Below are positions 23,603-32,638 of a stretch of DNA of 64,000 nt, piece by piece (within the stretch, counting starts at the first letter, position 1; each line of letters starts with the position of its first letter). The notes under the pieces are model-generated. The model saw only the letters and a list, made by a program, of their open reading frames with translations. It did no database searches and was not told the DNA's origin. The stretch spans positions 868,001 through 932,000 of the forward strand of contig NZ_CP158016.1 in the NCBI RefSeq assembly GCF_046254905.1, read 5' to 3'. The translations under genes were made by a program, and so were the position numbers. Source of the stretch: Pseudaeromonas aegiceratis. GTDB lineage: Bacteria; Pseudomonadota; Gammaproteobacteria; Enterobacterales; Aeromonadaceae.

Positions 23603-25015
23603 TTACAGCTCACGAATATCGACAAAGTGACCGGCTATGGCGGCGGCGGCGGCCATGGCCGGGCTCACCAGGTGGGTGCGGCCACCGCGGCCCTGACGGC
23701 CTTCGAAGTTACGGTTGCTGGTGGCGGCGCAGCGCTCCCCCGGTTGCAGCCGGTCGTTGTTCATGGCCAGGCACATGGAGCAGCCAGGCAGACGCCATTC
23801 GAAACCTGCCTCCAGCAGCACCTTGTCCAGCCCCTCTTGTTCGGCCTGGATCTTCACCTGCTGGGAACCGGGCACCACCAGGGCCTGCACCCCGGCGGCC
23901 ACCTTCTGGCCCTTGGCCAGGGCGGCGCGGGCCACGTCGGCGGCGGCGCGCATGTCCTCGATCCGGCCGTTGGTGCAGGAGCCAATGAACACCTTGTCGA
24001 TCTTCACGTCGGTGAGCTTGCCACCGGCCTCGATGGCCATGTACTCCAGGGCCTTCTGGCAGGAGTGCTTGGCCACCGCATCGTCAAAGTCCGTCGGCGC
24101 CGGGATGGGCTGATTGATGCCGATCACCTGGCCGGGGTTGGTGCCCCAGGTCACCTGGGGTGCGATATCGGCACCGTTCAGGGTCACCACGGCGTCGTAC
24201 TGGGCACCCTCATCGGATTTCAAGGTCTGCCAGTAGGCCACGGCCGCATCCCAGTCGGCGCCCTTGGGCGCAAACGGACGACCCTTGAGGTAGTCGAAGG
24301 TGGTCTGGTCCGGGGCCACCATGCCGGCCTTGGCGCCCAGCTCGATGGCCATGTTGCACACCGTCATGCGCTCTTCCATGGAGAGGGCCTCGATGGCCTC
24401 ACCGCAGAATTCCACCACATAGCCGGTGCCGCCGGCGGTGCCGGTCTTGCCGATAATGGCCAGTATGATGTCCTTGGCGCTGATCCCGGGGGCCACATGG
24501 CCCTTGACCTCGATCTTCATGGTCTTGGCGCGGGCTTGCTTCAGGGTCTGGGTGGCCAGCACGTGTTCCACCTCGGAGGTGCCGATGCCGAAGGCCAGGG
24601 CGCCAAAGGCCCCGTGGGTGGCGGTATGGGAGTCACCACAGACTATGGTGGTGCCGGGCAGGGTCAGGCCGATCTCCGGTCCCATGACGTGCACCACGCC
24701 CTGCCACTTGTGGCCCAGGCCATAGAGGGGCACGCCGAAGTCGGTACAGTTCTTGATCAGCGTCTGCATCTGCACTCGGGCCATCTCGCCGGAGGCGTTG
24801 ATGTCGCAGGACTGGGTGGAGACGTTGTGATCCATGGTGGCCCAGGTGCGATCCGGACGGCGCACCTTGCGACCCTTCTCCCGCAGACCGTCGAAGGCCT
24901 GGGGGCTGGTCACTTCGTGGGCCAGGTGGCGATCGATGTAGATGATGGGGGTTTCGCCGGCGGCCTCGTAGACCACGTGGGCTTCAAACACTTTCTGATA
25001 GAGGGTCTTGGCCAT
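23603..25015 (-). CDS. leuC: 3-isopropylmalate dehydratase large subunit
   Basis: 470 residues of the aconitase superfamily. The [4Fe-4S] cysteines lie in GSCTNGR and PGCSMCLAMN, and active-site motifs DHNVST, CGDSHTATHGAFG and NFEGRQG are present. It is the catalytic, iron-sulfur-bearing partner of LeuD. It is separated from leuB by 2 bp and from leuD by 10 bp, inside the leuABCD operon. Confidence 0.98.
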   Translation of the reverse strand: MAKTLYQKVFEAHVVYEAAGETPIIYIDRHLAHEVTSPQAFDGLREKGRKVRRPDRTWATMDHNVSTQSCDINASGEMARVQMQTLIKNCTDFGVPLYGLGHKWQGVVHVMGPEIGLTLPGTTIVCGDSHTATHGAFGALAFGIGTSEVEHVLATQTLKQARAKTMKIEVKGHVAPGISAKDIILAIIGKTGTAGGTGYVVEFCGEAIEALSMEERMTVCNMAIELGAKAGMVAPDQTTFDYLKGRPFAPKGADWDAAVAYWQTLKSDEGAQYDAVVTLNGADIAPQVTWGTNPGQVIGINQPIPAPTDFDDAVAKHSCQKALEYMAIEAGGKLTDVKIDKVFIGSCTNGRIEDMRAAADVARAALAKGQKVAAGVQALVVPGSQQVKIQAEQEGLDKVLLEAGFEWRLPGCSMCLAMNNDRLQPGERCAATSNRNFEGRQGRGGRTHLVSPAMAAAAAIAGHFVDIREL

Positions 25016-25017
25016 GA

Positions 25018-26118
25018 TTAGAGCTCCCGAATGCGGGCGGCGATCTGGCTGCCCATGTCAGAGGTACTTTGTGCCGGGTGCTTGCCGGCCTTGCCCTGCA
25101 GCAGGTCGCCGGTGAGGTAGCCGTCCGCCAGGGTTTCGGCCACGGCGCGCTCGATGGCCTGGGCGGCAGCCTCCTGCTTGAAGCTGTAACGCAGCATCAG
25201 GGCGGCGGAGAGGATCTGGGCCACCGGGTTGGCGATGTTCTGGCCGGCGATGTCCGGGGCGGAGCCGCCCGCCGGTTCGTACAGGCCGAAGCCGTCGGCG
25301 TTGAGGCTGGCAGAGGGCAGCATGCCCATGGAGCCCGTGATCATGGCGCACTCGTCGGAGAGGATGTCACCGAACAGGTTGGAGCACAGCAGGATGTCGA
25401 ACTGGGCCGGATCCTTGACGAGCTGCATGGTGGCGTTGTCGATGTACATGTGCTGCAGGGTCACGTCCGGGTAGGCCTTGGCCACCTCGGTCACCACCTG
25501 GCGCCAGAGTATGGAGCTTTGCAGCACGTTGGCCTTGTCGATGGAGGTGACCTTCTTGCCCCGCACCATGGCGGACTCGAAGGCGATCTTGGCGATGCGC
25601 TCGATCTCAAAGCGATGGTAGACCTCGGTGTCGAAGGCCTTCTCCATGGCGCCTTCGCCTTCACGGCCCTTGGGCTGACCGAAGTAGATGCCGCCGGTCA
25701 GCTCCCGCACGCAGACGATGTCAAAGCCGCGGTCTGAGATATCGGCCCGCAAGGGGGAGAGGGCGTTGAGGCCCTGGTGGATCTGGGCCGGCCGCAGGTT
25801 GCAGAACAGCTTGAAGTGGCCGCGCAGCGGCAGCAGGGCGCCGCGCTCGGGCTGGTCATTGGGCGGCAGGTGCTCCCACTTGGGGCCACCCACAGAGCCG
25901 AACAGCACGGCGTCGGCCGCCTCACAGGCGTCCAGCGTGCTCTTGGGCAGCGGGCAGCCGTGGTTGTCGATGGCGATGCCGCCCACGTCATGGTGGGAGA
26001 ATTCGAAGCCGATGCCGAAGGCGCTGCTGACCTTGTCCAGCACCTTGAGGGCTTCGGTCATGACTTCGGGACCAATGCCGTCGCCGGGCAGAACGGCAAC
26101 CTTGTAACTTCCTGTCAT
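25018..26118 (-). CDS. leuB: 3-isopropylmalate dehydrogenase
   Basis: 366 residues. NAD-binding and substrate motifs are LPGDGIGPEVM at the start, the RELTGGIYFG substrate loop, DKANVL, and the C-terminal GSAPDIAGQNIANP. It oxidises and decarboxylates 3-isopropylmalate to 2-oxoisocaproate. The ATG directly follows the leuA stop with no spacer. Confidence 0.98.
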   Translation of the reverse strand: MTGSYKVAVLPGDGIGPEVMTEALKVLDKVSSAFGIGFEFSHHDVGGIAIDNHGCPLPKSTLDACEAADAVLFGSVGGPKWEHLPPNDQPERGALLPLRGHFKLFCNLRPAQIHQGLNALSPLRADISDRGFDIVCVRELTGGIYFGQPKGREGEGAMEKAFDTEVYHRFEIERIAKIAFESAMVRGKKVTSIDKANVLQSSILWRQVVTEVAKAYPDVTLQHMYIDNATMQLVKDPAQFDILLCSNLFGDILSDECAMITGSMGMLPSASLNADGFGLYEPAGGSAPDIAGQNIANPVAQILSAALMLRYSFKQEAAAQAIERAVAETLADGYLTGDLLQGKAGKHPAQSTSDMGSQIAARIREL

Positions 26119-27684
26119 TTAGAGGGTCTCCAATTTGGATTGCTGAGCGATCTTTTCTTTTTGTTCGGCCACCTGCAGGGCGCGGTAGATGCTGTTCATC
26201 ACGTGCACCAGCGCCTGGGCGGAGGATTCGACGATGTCGGTGGCCAGGCCCATGCCGTGGAACTTGCGTCCCTCATACACGGCGACGATATCCACCTGGC
26301 CCAGGGCATCCTTACCGGTGCCCTTGCTCTTGAGCTCGTACTTGTCGATGCGGATATCGTACCCCGTGATGCGGTTGATGCATTGATACACCGCATCCAC
26401 AGGGCCATTACCGGTGGCGGCTTCGCACACCACGTGGTCGCCCACCTTCATCTTGACGCTGGCGGTGGACATGACGCTGCCGCCGGAGAGCACGCTCAAG
26501 TAGTCGAGCTTGAACTGTTCGGGTTCTTCCTGGATCTGGCTGAAGAACAGCAGGGCTTCCAAGTCGTAGTCGAACACCTGGCCCTTCTTGTCGGCCAGCT
26601 TCAAGAAGCTCTCGTAAATCTGGTCGAGATCGTAGCTGCCCTCGTGGTAGCCCATGACTTCCAGGCGGTGCTTGATGACGTGGCGGCCGGAGCGGGAGGT
26701 CATGTTCAGGTTGTTGGTGGACAGACCTATGCTCTCGGGGGTGATGATCTCGTAGGTGTTCTTGGCCTTGAGCACCCCATCTTGATGGATGCCGGAGCTG
26801 TGGGAGAAGGCGTTGGCACCGACGATGGCCTTGTTGGGCTGGATCGGCATGTTGCACAGCTGGCTGACCAGCTGGCTGGTGCGGTGGATTTCCTGGTGCT
26901 TGATGCCGGTCTCGACCCCCAGCAGATCGGCCCGGGTCTTGAGGATCATGGCCACCTCTTCCATGGAGCAGTTGCCCGCCCGCTCGCCGATGCCGTTGAT
27001 GGTGCACTCGATCTGACGGGCACCCATCTGCACGGCGGCGATGGAGTTGGCCACCGACAGCCCCAGATCATCGTGGCAATGCACCGAGATCACCGCCTTG
27101 TCGATGTTGGGCACCCGGTTGAACAGGGCCTGGATGATGCCGCCGAATTCGGTGGGTATGGTGTAACCCACGGTATCCGGGATGTTCACCGTGGTGGCGC
27201 CAGCCTTGATGGCGGCCTCCACCATGCGGCAGAGGTTGTCGATGGGGGTGCGGCCGGCGTCCTCGCAGGAGAACTCCACATCGTCGGTGTAGCGACGGGC
27301 CAGCTTGACGGCCTGGGTGCCCATCTCCAGCACCTCGTCGAAGCTCTTGCGCAGCTTGCTCTGCACATGGATGGTGGAGGTGGCCAGGAAGGTGTGGATG
27401 CGGAACTGATCCGCCACCTTGAGGGCTTCGCCGGCGGCGACTATGTCCTTCTCCAGGGCGCGGGCCAGGCCGCAGACCCGGCTGTTCTTGATGCTGCGGG
27501 CTATGGTCTGCACCGATTCGAAGTCACCGGGGGAGGAGACGGGGAAGCCCACCTCCATCACGTCGACCCCCAGTCGCTCCAGCGCCTGGGCGATCTGCAA
27601 CTTCTCTTTGACGGTGAGGCTGGCGGAGAGGGCCTGCTCACCATCCCGCAGGGTGGTATCGAATATGATGACCCGATCTGACAT
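26119..27684 (-). CDS. leuA: 2-isopropylmalate synthase
   Basis: 521 residues. The N-terminal HMGL-like barrel has FDTTLRDGEQALSASL (metal-binding Asp), NIPDTVGY and HCHDDLG, and NGIGERAGN. The C-terminal leucine-binding regulatory domain lies from about 395. It condenses 2-oxoisovalerate with acetyl-CoA and is the feedback-inhibited first step of leucine synthesis. It is preceded by a leader peptide and attenuator. Confidence 0.98.
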   Translation of the reverse strand: MSDRVIIFDTTLRDGEQALSASLTVKEKLQIAQALERLGVDVMEVGFPVSSPGDFESVQTIARSIKNSRVCGLARALEKDIVAAGEALKVADQFRIHTFLATSTIHVQSKLRKSFDEVLEMGTQAVKLARRYTDDVEFSCEDAGRTPIDNLCRMVEAAIKAGATTVNIPDTVGYTIPTEFGGIIQALFNRVPNIDKAVISVHCHDDLGLSVANSIAAVQMGARQIECTINGIGERAGNCSMEEVAMILKTRADLLGVETGIKHQEIHRTSQLVSQLCNMPIQPNKAIVGANAFSHSSGIHQDGVLKAKNTYEIITPESIGLSTNNLNMTSRSGRHVIKHRLEVMGYHEGSYDLDQIYESFLKLADKKGQVFDYDLEALLFFSQIQEEPEQFKLDYLSVLSGGSVMSTASVKMKVGDHVVCEAATGNGPVDAVYQCINRITGYDIRIDKYELKSKGTGKDALGQVDIVAVYEGRKFHGMGLATDIVESSAQALVHVMNSIYRALQVAEQKEKIAQQSKLETL

Positions 27685-27732
27685 ATGACGTCCTCTTGTT
27701 GTCCGATTGACCCTTGCGCCTTGGCTGGATAA

Positions 27733-27759
27733 TAAAAAACCCGTGCGAGGCGCACGGGT
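27733..27759 (-). terminator. leu operon attenuator
   Basis: Minus strand: ACCCGTGCG, three-base loop, CGCACGGGT, then TTTTTTATT, between leuL and leuA. Confidence 0.85.
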
Positions 27760-27794
27760 CTGGTGAATTGGGGCTGCTTAATGGCTGGCCGCGA

Positions 27795-27854
27795 CTAACC
27801 CGCGCGAAATTCCGCGTTGAGAGTTAGTAGTAGTAGTTGGCCGGCAAAGCGCAT
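27795..27854 (-). CDS. leuL: leu operon leader peptide
   Basis: A 19-codon frame reading MRFAGQLLLLTLNAEFRAG with four consecutive CTA leucine codons and a CTC. It lies 36 bp before the attenuator stem. CTA is rare in this GC-rich genome, so ribosome stalling during leucine shortage should be strong and would favour the antiterminated leuABCD message. CAGGAA precedes the ATG. Confidence 0.9.
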   Translation of the reverse strand: MRFAGQLLLLTLNAEFRAG

Positions 27855-27887
27855 GGTCAGCTGTTCCTGGTAGCTTGAGTGCCAATA

Positions 27888-27916
27888 GCAATAACGGCTT
27901 TTGCTACGGATGTCAA
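27888..27916 (-). promoter_or_regulatory. Promoter of the leu operon
   Basis: Minus strand: perfect -35 TTGACA (27911-27916), 17-bp spacer, weak -10 TATTGC (27888-27893), about 35 bp before leuL. Confidence 0.6.
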
Positions 27917-28022
27917 CTTTCCCGAGCTTCTGCCGTTGTCACGGAACCGTTATCCATTCTTCAAGAGGCTGTCATTGCCGCTCACTAGGCTTGCCAGAAG
28001 CCCATCGGAGCGGGAGGCAAGG

Positions 28023-28520
28023 ATGAAGCTGATTCAACGCTGGGATTTGACCCTGTGTCGCGTCTGCCTGACCCATGGTTACAACCAGGCTCAGGCCCGG
28101 ATCTGCCGGCGGGTGTCCCGCACCGGCGATGGCCACGTCTACCTGCTGCTGGGGCTGTTGGCCTGCTGGTTGGATGAAGAGCAGGGGCTGAACTTCCTGT
28201 GCACGGCGCTGGGGGCCTTTGCCATCGAGTTGCCGCTGTATCTGCTGCTGAAGAACCTGTTGTGCCGGGAGCGGCCCCAGGGGCTGCCGGTGTTTATTCG
28301 TCCGTCGGACCGCTACAGCCTGCCCTCGGGCCACACGGCGGCGGCCTTTCTGATGGCCTGTCTGGTGAGCCACTTCTATCCGGCCGCCACGCCGCTGGCC
28401 TTCGCCTGGGCCAGCTGTATCGGCGCCTCCCGGTTGCTGCTGGGGGTGCACTACTTGAGCGATCTCATCGCCGGTGGCGTGCTGGGGACCTCTGCGGCCC
28501 TGTTGGTGCTGCCGGCCTAG
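28023..28520 (+). CDS. PAP2-family membrane phosphatase
   Basis: 165 residues starting MKLIQRWDLTLCR after GGGAGG. The three acid-phosphatase motifs are present: K-x6-RP (KNLLCRERPQG), PSGH (LPSGHTAAAF) and SR-x5-H-x3-D (SRLLLGVHYLSD). Several membrane helices surround them. Such proteins dephosphorylate undecaprenyl pyrophosphate, phosphatidylglycerophosphate or related lipids. It lies 64 bp before a glycosyltransferase-like gene, with which it is probably co-transcribed, suggesting a shared lipid-linked pathway (inference). A longer frame to 27879 would overlap the leu promoter and is not favoured. Confidence 0.88.
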   Translation: MKLIQRWDLTLCRVCLTHGYNQAQARICRRVSRTGDGHVYLLLGLLACWLDEEQGLNFLCTALGAFAIELPLYLLLKNLLCRERPQGLPVFIRPSDRYSLPSGHTAAAFLMACLVSHFYPAATPLAFAWASCIGASRLLLGVHYLSDLIAGGVLGTSAALLVLPA

Positions 28521-28584
28521 TTCCGCTTTCGTTGCGTCTTTTGCCCTTCGGGGCCTGCCATACCACCACCAACGAGGAGCGTGG

Positions 28585-29700
28585 ATGAAAATATTGTTCG
28601 GCGTGCAGGGGACCGGCAACGGTCATATCAGTCGGAGTCGCAGCCTGGCTCGGGCCCTGGCCGGCCAGGGCGTGACCGTGGATTACCTGTTGTCTGGCCG
28701 TCCGGCCGAGGACTATTTCGACATGGAGGCCTTCGGCGACTACCGTGCCCGTCCAGGCCTCAGCTTCGTCACCCGGGAGGGCGCCGTCAGCCTGTGGCAG
28801 ACTCTGCGCCAGAGTCGCCCCTTGACCCTGTGGCAGGATATCCGCCAACTGGATCTGACGGGTTATCAGCTGGTGCTCAGCGACTTCGAGCCCGTCACCG
28901 CCTGGGCGGCCCGCCGCCAGGGGCTCGATAGCCTGGGGATCAGCCATCAGGCTGCCTTTTTCTGGCCCATTCCCCGGCGCTTCGATGACGTTCGCGCCCG
29001 CTTCATCATGCGCCACTACGCCCCCGTCTCCCGGGCCATCGGTCTGCACTGGTTTCATTTTGGTCACCCCATACTGCCCCCCATAGTGGATGCCCTGCTG
29101 CCGGCGCCCAGTCGGGGGGAGGTGCTGGTCTATCTGCCGTTTGAGTCCTTGGCGGCCATCGGGGATCTGCTGCGGCGGTTTGTGGGGGTGTCCTTTGTCT
29201 GCTATCACCCCGACGTGCGGGAGTCCTATCAGCAGGGCAACCTGCTGTTCCACCCCCTGAGCCGCCCTGCCTTCACCACCAGCCTGGCCTGCTGCGAGGG
29301 GGTGATCTGCAACGCCGGCTTCGAGCTGGCCTCCGAGGCCCTGACCCTGGGCAAGAAGCTGTTGGTCAAACCCCTGGCCGGCCAGTTCGAACAGGCCAGC
29401 AATGCCATGACCCTGGAGATGCTGGGCCTGGGTCGCGTCATGGCCAGTCTGGATCCGGGTGCGGTGCGCCAATGGCTGGATCACCCCGGCATTGGTCTCA
29501 TCCGTTATCCGGATGTGGCCGCCGCCCTGGCCGTCTGGCTGGCCCAGGGGGCCCAGGAGCCGGTGGCGGAGCTGGCCCGTCGCCTGTGGCGCCAGGTCTT
29601 GCTGCCGGAGCCGGTGTGCGAGCGGCTGGCTGAACTGGGGTTATCGGACAGCCTGTGCTGCAATCTGCTTTTGCAGGGGGGATCTTTTGCTAGGCTTTAG
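28585..29700 (+). CDS. MJ1255/VC2487-type glycosyltransferase-like protein
   Basis: 371 residues starting MKILFGVQGTGNGHISRS, with AGG upstream. The start resembles GT28/GT-B enzymes (GTGNGH, then ARALAGQGVTVDYLLSGRP), and a C-terminal nucleotide-sugar-site-like motif NAGFELASEALTLGKKLLVKP follows near residue 245. This family is widespread in Vibrio and Aeromonas but, to my knowledge, its product is unknown. It pairs with the PAP2 gene upstream and is followed by a small conserved-looking ORF. Confidence 0.8.
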   Translation: MKILFGVQGTGNGHISRSRSLARALAGQGVTVDYLLSGRPAEDYFDMEAFGDYRARPGLSFVTREGAVSLWQTLRQSRPLTLWQDIRQLDLTGYQLVLSDFEPVTAWAARRQGLDSLGISHQAAFFWPIPRRFDDVRARFIMRHYAPVSRAIGLHWFHFGHPILPPIVDALLPAPSRGEVLVYLPFESLAAIGDLLRRFVGVSFVCYHPDVRESYQQGNLLFHPLSRPAFTTSLACCEGVICNAGFELASEALTLGKKLLVKPLAGQFEQASNAMTLEMLGLGRVMASLDPGAVRQWLDHPGIGLIRYPDVAAALAVWLAQGAQEPVAELARRLWRQVLLPEPVCERLAELGLSDSLCCNLLLQGGSFARL

Positions 29701-29727
29701 GGGGGAGCCAGCGAGGAGGGAATCATC

Positions 29728-29892
29728 ATGCGCTTTATGAACCAACGCGGTGAAGAGATCCACCTGGCCGACAACCTGACCCTGCGGGAGTTGACCAACA
29801 TGGGGATGGACGTCAGCCTGACCGAGGTAACCGATCTGGAGCATCAGATCTGGATTGCCGAACCGGAAGTGGTGGAAGAGGATCAAGCCTGA
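29728..29892 (+). CDS. Small acidic protein, unknown function
   Basis: A 54-residue frame (MRFMNQRGEEIHLADNLTLR and onward, ending EEDQA) with a clear GAGGAGG ribosome-binding site. It is acidic and soluble, with no membrane segment or cysteine. It lies 27 bp after the glycosyltransferase gene and directly before a strong terminator, which supports it as the last gene of that unit. I do not recognise a family. Confidence 0.65.
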   Translation: MRFMNQRGEEIHLADNLTLRELTNMGMDVSLTEVTDLEHQIWIAEPEVVEEDQA

Positions 29893-29916
29893 TTGGACCC
29901 GGTGCGAACAACACAA

Positions 29917-29939
29917 AACCCGGCTTTGGCCGGGTTTTT
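29917..29939 (+). terminator. Terminator after the PAP2-glycosyltransferase unit
   Basis: AACCCGGC, four-base loop, GCCGGGTT, T run. Confidence 0.85.
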
Positions 29940-30297
29940 CAGTCTCTGCTGCTGTAAGAAATATTGCCAGGATAATGCTCTGCCTTATCTTCTATGTAAG
30001 GAGTCTAATTCTGGCTTGTCGGGGAGATGGCGTCGGAGTGCGCAATCTTGGGTCAGCTTTGCACTTTTTTGAGTCGGCAAAGCCGTGGACAAGGAGGGGC
30101 AAGCGCGATACCGTGATCCTTCCATGTTTTCCCGGTGGCGGAAAAACGCACGAATAATCACCCACATATTCATGAGGTTATGTTGAGATGTCCCAACCAG
30201 GACACTCACCTGACCTGTGCCGTCACCGAGTCATGGAGCGGGAAGCCATATCCCATTGACCTTAAAGACAAACGATGAGCCTTGGAGGGCTTGTATC
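29940..30297 (+). promoter_or_regulatory. Long upstream region of ilvIH
   Basis: 358 bp precede ilvI. I see a loose inverted repeat (GCTTTGC, 30056-30062, with GCAAAGC, 30077-30083) and a possible 32-codon frame (30180-30278) without enrichment in Ile, Val or Leu codons, so no classical attenuator. In E. coli this region binds several Lrp dimers; the length would fit, but no Lrp site can be assigned by eye. Confidence 0.4.
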
Positions 30298-32028
30298 ATG
30301 GAGATGTTATCAGGCGCGGAGATGGTCGTTCGTGCACTGGAGGACGAGGGAGTCGAGCATATCTTCGGCTACCCTGGTGGCTCGGTGCTCGACATCTATG
30401 ACGCCCTCTTCGAGAACAGTAAAATCGAGCACGTGCTGGTTCGTCACGAACAGGCTGCGGTGCACATGGCGGATGGCTACGCACGCTCAACCGGCAAAGT
30501 GGGTGCCGTATTGGTAACGTCCGGTCCGGGCGCGACTAACTGTATTACCGGCATTGCCACGGCCTATATGGACTCCATTCCGTTGGTGGTGCTGTCTGGC
30601 CAGGTGCCCACCAGTCTGATCGGCGGCGATGCCTTTCAGGAAGTGGACATGATTGGGATCTCCCGCCCCGTGGTGAAGCACAGCTTCCTGTGCAAGACGG
30701 CGTCCGAGATCCCCGAGGCCATCAAGAAGGCCTTCTACATCGCCGCCACCGGTCGTCCCGGTCCCGTGGTGGTGGACTTGCCCAAGGATGTGCAGAATCC
30801 CCAGCACAAGTTCCCTTATGAGTACCCAAAGAGCGTGCATCTGCGCTCCTATAACCCCAGCAAGACGGGGCACAAGGGACAGATCAAGCGGGCGGTGAAG
30901 ATGCTGGCCGATGCCAAGCAGCCGGTGCTCTACATCGGCGGCGGCGCCGTGGCTGCCAATGCCTCGGCTCAGGTGCAGCGGCTGGCGGATCTGTTCAGCC
31001 TGCCGGTCACCAGCACCCTGATGGGGCTGGGGGCCTTCCCGGGCACCCATAGCCAGTTCCTCGGCATGCTGGGCATGCACGGCACCTATGAGGCCAACCT
31101 GGCCATGCACAACGCCGACCTCATCCTGGCGGTGGGTGCGCGGTTCGATGACCGGGTGACCAACAACGTGGCCAAGTTCTGTCCCAACGCCAAGCTGGTG
31201 CATATCGACATAGATCCTGCGTCTATTTCCAAGACGGTGCAGGTGGACGTGCCCATCGTCGGCGCGGCCGATACCGTCATCGAACAGATGCTGGAAGCCG
31301 TCACCGAGCTGAACCTGGAGATCGACAACGGTCAGCTGGCGGACTGGTGGGAGCAGATCGAAGGCTGGCGTGCGCGTCAGTGCCTCAAATACGCCACCTC
31401 AGATAGCGTCATCAAGCCGCAGCAGGTGATCCAGAGCCTGTACAAGGCCACCGGCGGCAGCGCCTTTGTCGCCTCCGACGTGGGTCAGCACCAGATGTTT
31501 ACCGCCCTCTACTACCCCTTTGCCAAGCCCCGCCAGTGGGTCAACTCAGGCGGCCTGGGCACCATGGGCTTCGGCCTGCCGGCCGCCATGGGGGTGCAGT
31601 TTGCCCACCCGGGCGCCGTGGTGGCCTGTGTCACCGGTGACGGCTCCATCCAGATGAACATCCAGGAGCTCTCCACCTGTCTGCAGTACGGCGTGCCGGT
31701 GAAGGTCATCGCGCTGAATAACCGGTCCCTGGGCATGGTGAAGCAGTGGCAGAAGATGTTCTACGGCGGGCGTCAGAGCCACTCCTACATGTCGTCCCTG
31801 CCGGACTTCGTCAAGCTGGCGGAGTCTTACGGGCACGTGGGTATCCGGGTGGATGATCCGGCCAAGCTGGACGAGGCCATGGAATACGCCTTCTCCTTGA
31901 AGGATCGCCTGGTGTTCATGGACATTGCCGTAGATCCGGATGAGCATGTTTATCCCATGCAGATCAAGGCGGGTGGGATGAACGAGATGTGGCTGAGCAA
32001 GACGGAGCGTACCCAATGCGACGACTGA
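30298..32028 (+). CDS. ilvI: Acetolactate synthase III, catalytic subunit
   Basis: 576 residues starting MEMLSGAEMVVRAL after GGAGGG, almost the same start as E. coli IlvI. The catalytic Glu is in HEQAAVHMADGYAR; the FAD/dimer region includes GLGAFPGTH; the thiamine pyrophosphate motif is GDGSIQMNIQELS followed by NN. It joins two pyruvates, or pyruvate and 2-oxobutyrate, in valine, leucine and isoleucine synthesis. It overlaps ilvH by 13 bp. Confidence 0.97.
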   Translation: MEMLSGAEMVVRALEDEGVEHIFGYPGGSVLDIYDALFENSKIEHVLVRHEQAAVHMADGYARSTGKVGAVLVTSGPGATNCITGIATAYMDSIPLVVLSGQVPTSLIGGDAFQEVDMIGISRPVVKHSFLCKTASEIPEAIKKAFYIAATGRPGPVVVDLPKDVQNPQHKFPYEYPKSVHLRSYNPSKTGHKGQIKRAVKMLADAKQPVLYIGGGAVAANASAQVQRLADLFSLPVTSTLMGLGAFPGTHSQFLGMLGMHGTYEANLAMHNADLILAVGARFDDRVTNNVAKFCPNAKLVHIDIDPASISKTVQVDVPIVGAADTVIEQMLEAVTELNLEIDNGQLADWWEQIEGWRARQCLKYATSDSVIKPQQVIQSLYKATGGSAFVASDVGQHQMFTALYYPFAKPRQWVNSGGLGTMGFGLPAAMGVQFAHPGAVVACVTGDGSIQMNIQELSTCLQYGVPVKVIALNNRSLGMVKQWQKMFYGGRQSHSYMSSLPDFVKLAESYGHVGIRVDDPAKLDEAMEYAFSLKDRLVFMDIAVDPDEHVYPMQIKAGGMNEMWLSKTERTQCDD

Positions 32029-32513
32029 TATCTGTACTGCTGGAAAACGAGTCTGGCGCCCTGAGTCGCGTGGTGGGCCTCTTTTCGCAGCGTGGTTACA
32101 ACATCGAGACCCTGACGGTGGCGCCCACCGACGATCCCACCCTGTCACGGATGACTATCGTCACCCTGGGGGATGAGCGGATCATCGAGCAGATCACCAA
32201 GCAGCTGCACAAGCTGGTGGACGTGCTCAAGGTGTCCGACATCACCGAAGGCAGCCATGTGGAGCGGGAGATCATGCTGGTGAAATGCCGCGCCGCCACC
32301 GGCGATATGCGGGATGAACTCAAGCGGATGTCCGAGATCTACCGTGGCCAGATCGTGGATGCCACCGCCGAGTTGTACACGGTGCAACTGGTGGGCACCA
32401 GCGATAAGCTGGATGCCTTCCTGGGGACCCTGTCTCAGCTCACCGAACTGGTGGAAGTGGTGCGCAGCGGCGTCTGTGGCATCGCCCGCGGCGAGCGCGC
32501 GCTACACGCCTGA
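32016..32513 (+). CDS. ilvH: Acetolactate synthase III, regulatory subunit
   Basis: 165 residues starting MRRLISVLLENESGALSR. It has an N-terminal ACT domain (about 4-75) carrying the valine-feedback site and a C-terminal ACT-like domain. Length equals E. coli IlvH (163). The ATG lies inside the end of ilvI, giving coupled 1:1 synthesis. A terminator follows at 32533-32557. Confidence 0.97.
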   Translation: MRRLISVLLENESGALSRVVGLFSQRGYNIETLTVAPTDDPTLSRMTIVTLGDERIIEQITKQLHKLVDVLKVSDITEGSHVEREIMLVKCRAATGDMRDELKRMSEIYRGQIVDATAELYTVQLVGTSDKLDAFLGTLSQLTELVEVVRSGVCGIARGERALHA

Positions 32514-32532
32514 TGCCTCAGCGGTATGAAAT

Positions 32533-32557
32533 AAGCCTCCCGATGGGAGGCTTTTTT
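32533..32557 (+). terminator. Terminator of ilvIH
   Basis: AAGCCTCCC, three-base loop, GGGAGGCTT, T run. Confidence 0.9.
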
Positions 32558-32590
32558 GTGCCCGCTTGCGGCCGGTCCTGGTGAGCGCCC

Positions 32591-32619
32591 AAAAAAACAG
32601 CCCCATGAAGGGGCTGTTT
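32591..32619 (-). terminator. Terminator of the large amylase gene
   Basis: Minus strand: AACAGCCCC, five-base loop, GGGGCTGTT, then a T run. Confidence 0.85.
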
Positions 32620-32638
32620 GATGAGACCAGAGGTCGGT

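Noticed and set aside
23593..23625. Upstream in-frame ATG for leuD
   Set aside because: It would overlap the leuC end, lacks a ribosome-binding site, and adds residues absent from LeuD proteins.
30180..30278. Possible 32-codon leader peptide before ilvI
   Set aside because: It has few Ile, Val or Leu codons and no attenuator stem with a T run before ilvI, so it is probably a chance frame.
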